Below, piece by piece: positions 5,582-6,723 of a stretch of DNA of 6,723 bases. The DNA comes from Desulfobulbaceae bacterium UBA5173 (GTDB lineage Bacteria; Desulfobacterota; Desulfobulbia; Desulfobulbales; Desulfobulbaceae): NCBI GenBank assembly GCA_002413355.1, contig DHWV01000110.1, forward strand, positions 1-6,723. Reading direction: 5' to 3'. The position numbers were made by a program, and so were the translations under genes. Position 1 is the stretch's first letter. Each line of letters begins with the position of its first letter. The notes beneath the pieces were generated by a model, which saw nothing but the letters and a program-made list of their open reading frames with translations, was not told the DNA's origin and made no database searches.

Positions 5582-6415
5582 TTATTTTACAGTGATCACA
5601 ATATAGTCGGTGTAGTCTGTTCCGAGACGACCATCTCTATTCATATCCAGAGCAAGAACGCCTAAGTAAATACCTGGCTCCTTCAAAGACAGCGTGAGGT
5701 CTTTTTTCAGGTCACTCAACGGTCCCGCAGAGTAAGGAAGAATGCGTTTTTGCAGGCGAGACCCATTGAGCCAGAGATTATCATAGGGTCCTTGGATACC
5801 CAGCCAGATTTCTGCGTTTTCACCAGCCCGTTTAGCAGATTCAACAGACGCGGAGAGAACGATCTTATTGCCTGACTGGATAATGATAGGATCCCGGCTG
5901 CCATTGGCTGTAATGTTTACCTGTGGTTCGGCTCCGATAGAGGAGTTATAGCGGATGGAACCGAAAAGCGCAGGATCGCCACCCTCACAGTGTTGTTCAA
6001 AATCAGCCGCAAAGCTGAGGACTTTACCGTCAGTATCGTACTCTACGTCTAAGATGTCGAATCTTCCTGTGAGAGTATTGCAGCCCCGCCCGCTGCCGCT
6101 GACATCCAGTCCTGGCAGTGCGGGAGACTGGAAAGGAAAACGTTCAGCGTTCTCGTAGGGAGCAGCTATTAGTTGCGCATTGCCTGGAGCGGCAAAATTC
6201 AGAGTCCACCAGTCCGATCCGTGGTAACTAACTGATATGCCATTGTCATAGTTGCGACTGACAGAAAAAGTGCCGTTGTCTTCTGTCCACGTCTGTTTTA
6301 AGCCTTGGCCGATATAATCACCCGCTTCGCTGTTGAAGTACAGATATGTTGCAGCGTTTGCTTGGCTATAGAAGAAAAGCCCAACTGCCAGAAAGAAAAA
6401 CTTTTTGGCGATCAT
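5582..6415 (-). CDS. Secreted two-domain beta-rich protein, 277 aa, uncharacterised
   Basis: ATG at 6413-6415 is chosen because GGAGG lies ten bases upstream and the protein then starts with a proper signal peptide (MIAKKFFFLAVGLFF..., cleavage after ANA at residue 21). The frame is open further upstream to 6577, but that part looks non-coding. Domain one, residues 22-157, begins ATYLYFNSEAGDYIGQG and includes DWWTLNFAAP, ERFPFQSP, SGRGCNTLTGRF, SFAADFEQHCEG and ALFGSIRYNS, with Cys112 and Cys143 as a likely disulfide. I recall this module from exported proteins of many Gram-negative bacteria, without a functional name. Domain two, 163-277, looks like an Ig-type fold (PQVNITANG, AEIWLGIQG, PGIYLGVLALD). 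It ends with DMNRDG (257-262), which resembles the start of a calcium-binding loop, although position 12 is Tyr rather than an acid. Role unknown; the gene is convergent with pheA. Confidence 0.88.
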   Translation of the reverse strand: MIAKKFFFLAVGLFFYSQANAATYLYFNSEAGDYIGQGLKQTWTEDNGTFSVSRNYDNGISVSYHGSDWWTLNFAAPGNAQLIAAPYENAERFPFQSPALPGLDVSGSGRGCNTLTGRFDILDVEYDTDGKVLSFAADFEQHCEGGDPALFGSIRYNSSIGAEPQVNITANGSRDPIIIQSGNKIVLSASVESAKRAGENAEIWLGIQGPYDNLWLNGSRLQKRILPYSAGPLSDLKKDLTLSLKEPGIYLGVLALDMNRDGRLGTDYTDYIVITVK

Positions 6416-6425
6416 AATAAGAAAA

Positions 6426-6430
6426 CCTCC
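6426..6430 (-). promoter_or_regulatory. Ribosome binding site fixing the start at 6415
   Basis: On the minus strand GGAGG precedes ATG 6415 by ten bases. Together with the signal peptide that begins at this ATG, it argues against the longer reading frame starting at 6577. Confidence 0.7.
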
Positions 6431-6491
6431 ATTGTGTGGTTTATTCAATACGCTGAGAACCGCTCTCGGCGCAGTAGGGGCACATTCATCA

Positions 6492-6518
6492 TAATATTCA
6501 GTAACGTGCTGAATATTA
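6492..6518. promoter_or_regulatory. AT-rich 10-bp inverted repeat between two minus-strand genes
   Basis: TAATATTCAG (6492-6501) and CTGAATATTA (6509-6518) form perfect arms around a seven-base spacer. The repeat sits 37 bases past the stop of the edge gene and 77 bases before the ATG of the gene at 6415. No T-run follows on the minus strand, so it is not a standard terminator. Its place upstream of a minus-strand gene fits an operator for a dimeric regulator. The 6416-6554 gap holds no other clear signal; a confident promoter could not be picked out. Confidence 0.45.
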
Positions 6519-6554
6519 CGTGACAACCTGATTGATGGTCGATATTTTGATATG

Positions 6555-6722
6555 CTACATCCCCATCTCCAAAACATCGACCAGCCTGCCTGCGTAGCTG
6601 TTTTTGATCAACTCCGCTAATTCAGCATAATTATTCACCGTGATGTTCATGCTGCTCACCGCCGAGCCTGGGAAGCCGGGCAGGATGTATTCACCGTTCT
6701 CGGCCACGGTACCCGCGCCCGC
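6555..6722 (-). CDS. 3' end of an unidentified gene running off the right edge
   Basis: The minus-strand frame is open from the window edge for 55 codons to TAG at 6555-6557. It encodes AGAGTVAENGEYILPGFPG, then SAVSSMNITVNNYAELAELI, then a helix-like end KNSYAGRLVDVLEMGM. The other two minus frames are closed early in this stretch (TGA after 10 and 21 codons), and the composition is GC-rich like pheA, so coding is likely. I do not recognise the family from this tail. The ILPGFPGS string recalls the LPG loops of molybdopterin-binding proteins, but the surrounding sequence does not support that enough to name it. The last codons are echoed in the remnant at 5437-5490. Confidence 0.6.
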   Translation of the reverse strand, partial: AGAGTVAENGEYILPGFPGSAVSSMNITVNNYAELAELIKNSYAGRLVDVLEMGM

Positions 6723-6723
6723 C

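Noticed and set aside
5955..6523. Plus-strand ORFs 5955-6158 and 6305-6523
   Set aside because: They lie opposite the secreted two-domain gene and its upstream region. No ribosome site or meaningful protein features support them.
6416..6577. Longer N-terminus for the minus-strand secreted protein (331 residues)
   Set aside because: It would bury the signal peptide inside the protein and ignore the GGAGG site ten bases before ATG 6415.

Overview
The window looks like chromosomal DNA from a Gram-negative bacterium. The supporting signs are a fused chorismate mutase/prephenate dehydratase (P-protein), several Sec-type signal peptides and strong GGAGG-type ribosome binding sites. The PheA sequence (GPEATFSH, TTRF, GALNEAL, LESRP) has a flavour I associate with Desulfobacterota (for example Desulfobulbales), but the taxonomic guess is weak and needs a database search.

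Layout. Positions 48-4255 hold a tight, same-strand run of five genes for exported or membrane-directed products: a 32-residue hydrophobic micro-peptide (48-146), a 104-residue secreted protein (162-476), a 1001-residue secreted astacin-family metalloprotease carrying tandem CARDB-type repeats (522-3527), and two further small secreted proteins (3561-3911 and 3908-4255) that overlap by ATGA. Only 38 bases later comes the housekeeping gene pheA (4294-5394), followed by a clear hairpin terminator. No terminator is visible between 48 and 5394, so all six genes may be one transcript. On the opposite strand, convergent with pheA, lies a 277-residue secreted two-domain beta-rich protein (5582-6415). 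The last 55 codons of another minus-strand gene enter from the right edge (6555-6722). A short block between pheA and the minus-strand gene (5437-5490) repeats the final codons of that edge gene and looks like a gene remnant beside palindromic DNA (5489-5569).

How the parts may fit. The three small secreted proteins resemble one another (signal peptide, about 80-95 mature residues, two or more cysteines, a conserved GK/AK plus Leu/Ala-rich helix), and they flank a protease with a complete zinc site and five adhesive-looking Ig-like repeats. A secreted proteolytic/adhesive module is a reasonable inference. A toxin-like or binding-subunit role for the small proteins is only a hypothesis. Base composition is mosaic: the small genes and the protease domain are AT-rich (about 28-35% GC in the 60-base lines I counted), whereas the CARDB repeats and pheA are GC-rich (about 62-70%). 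This suggests the cluster was assembled from parts of different origin and placed directly upstream of pheA.
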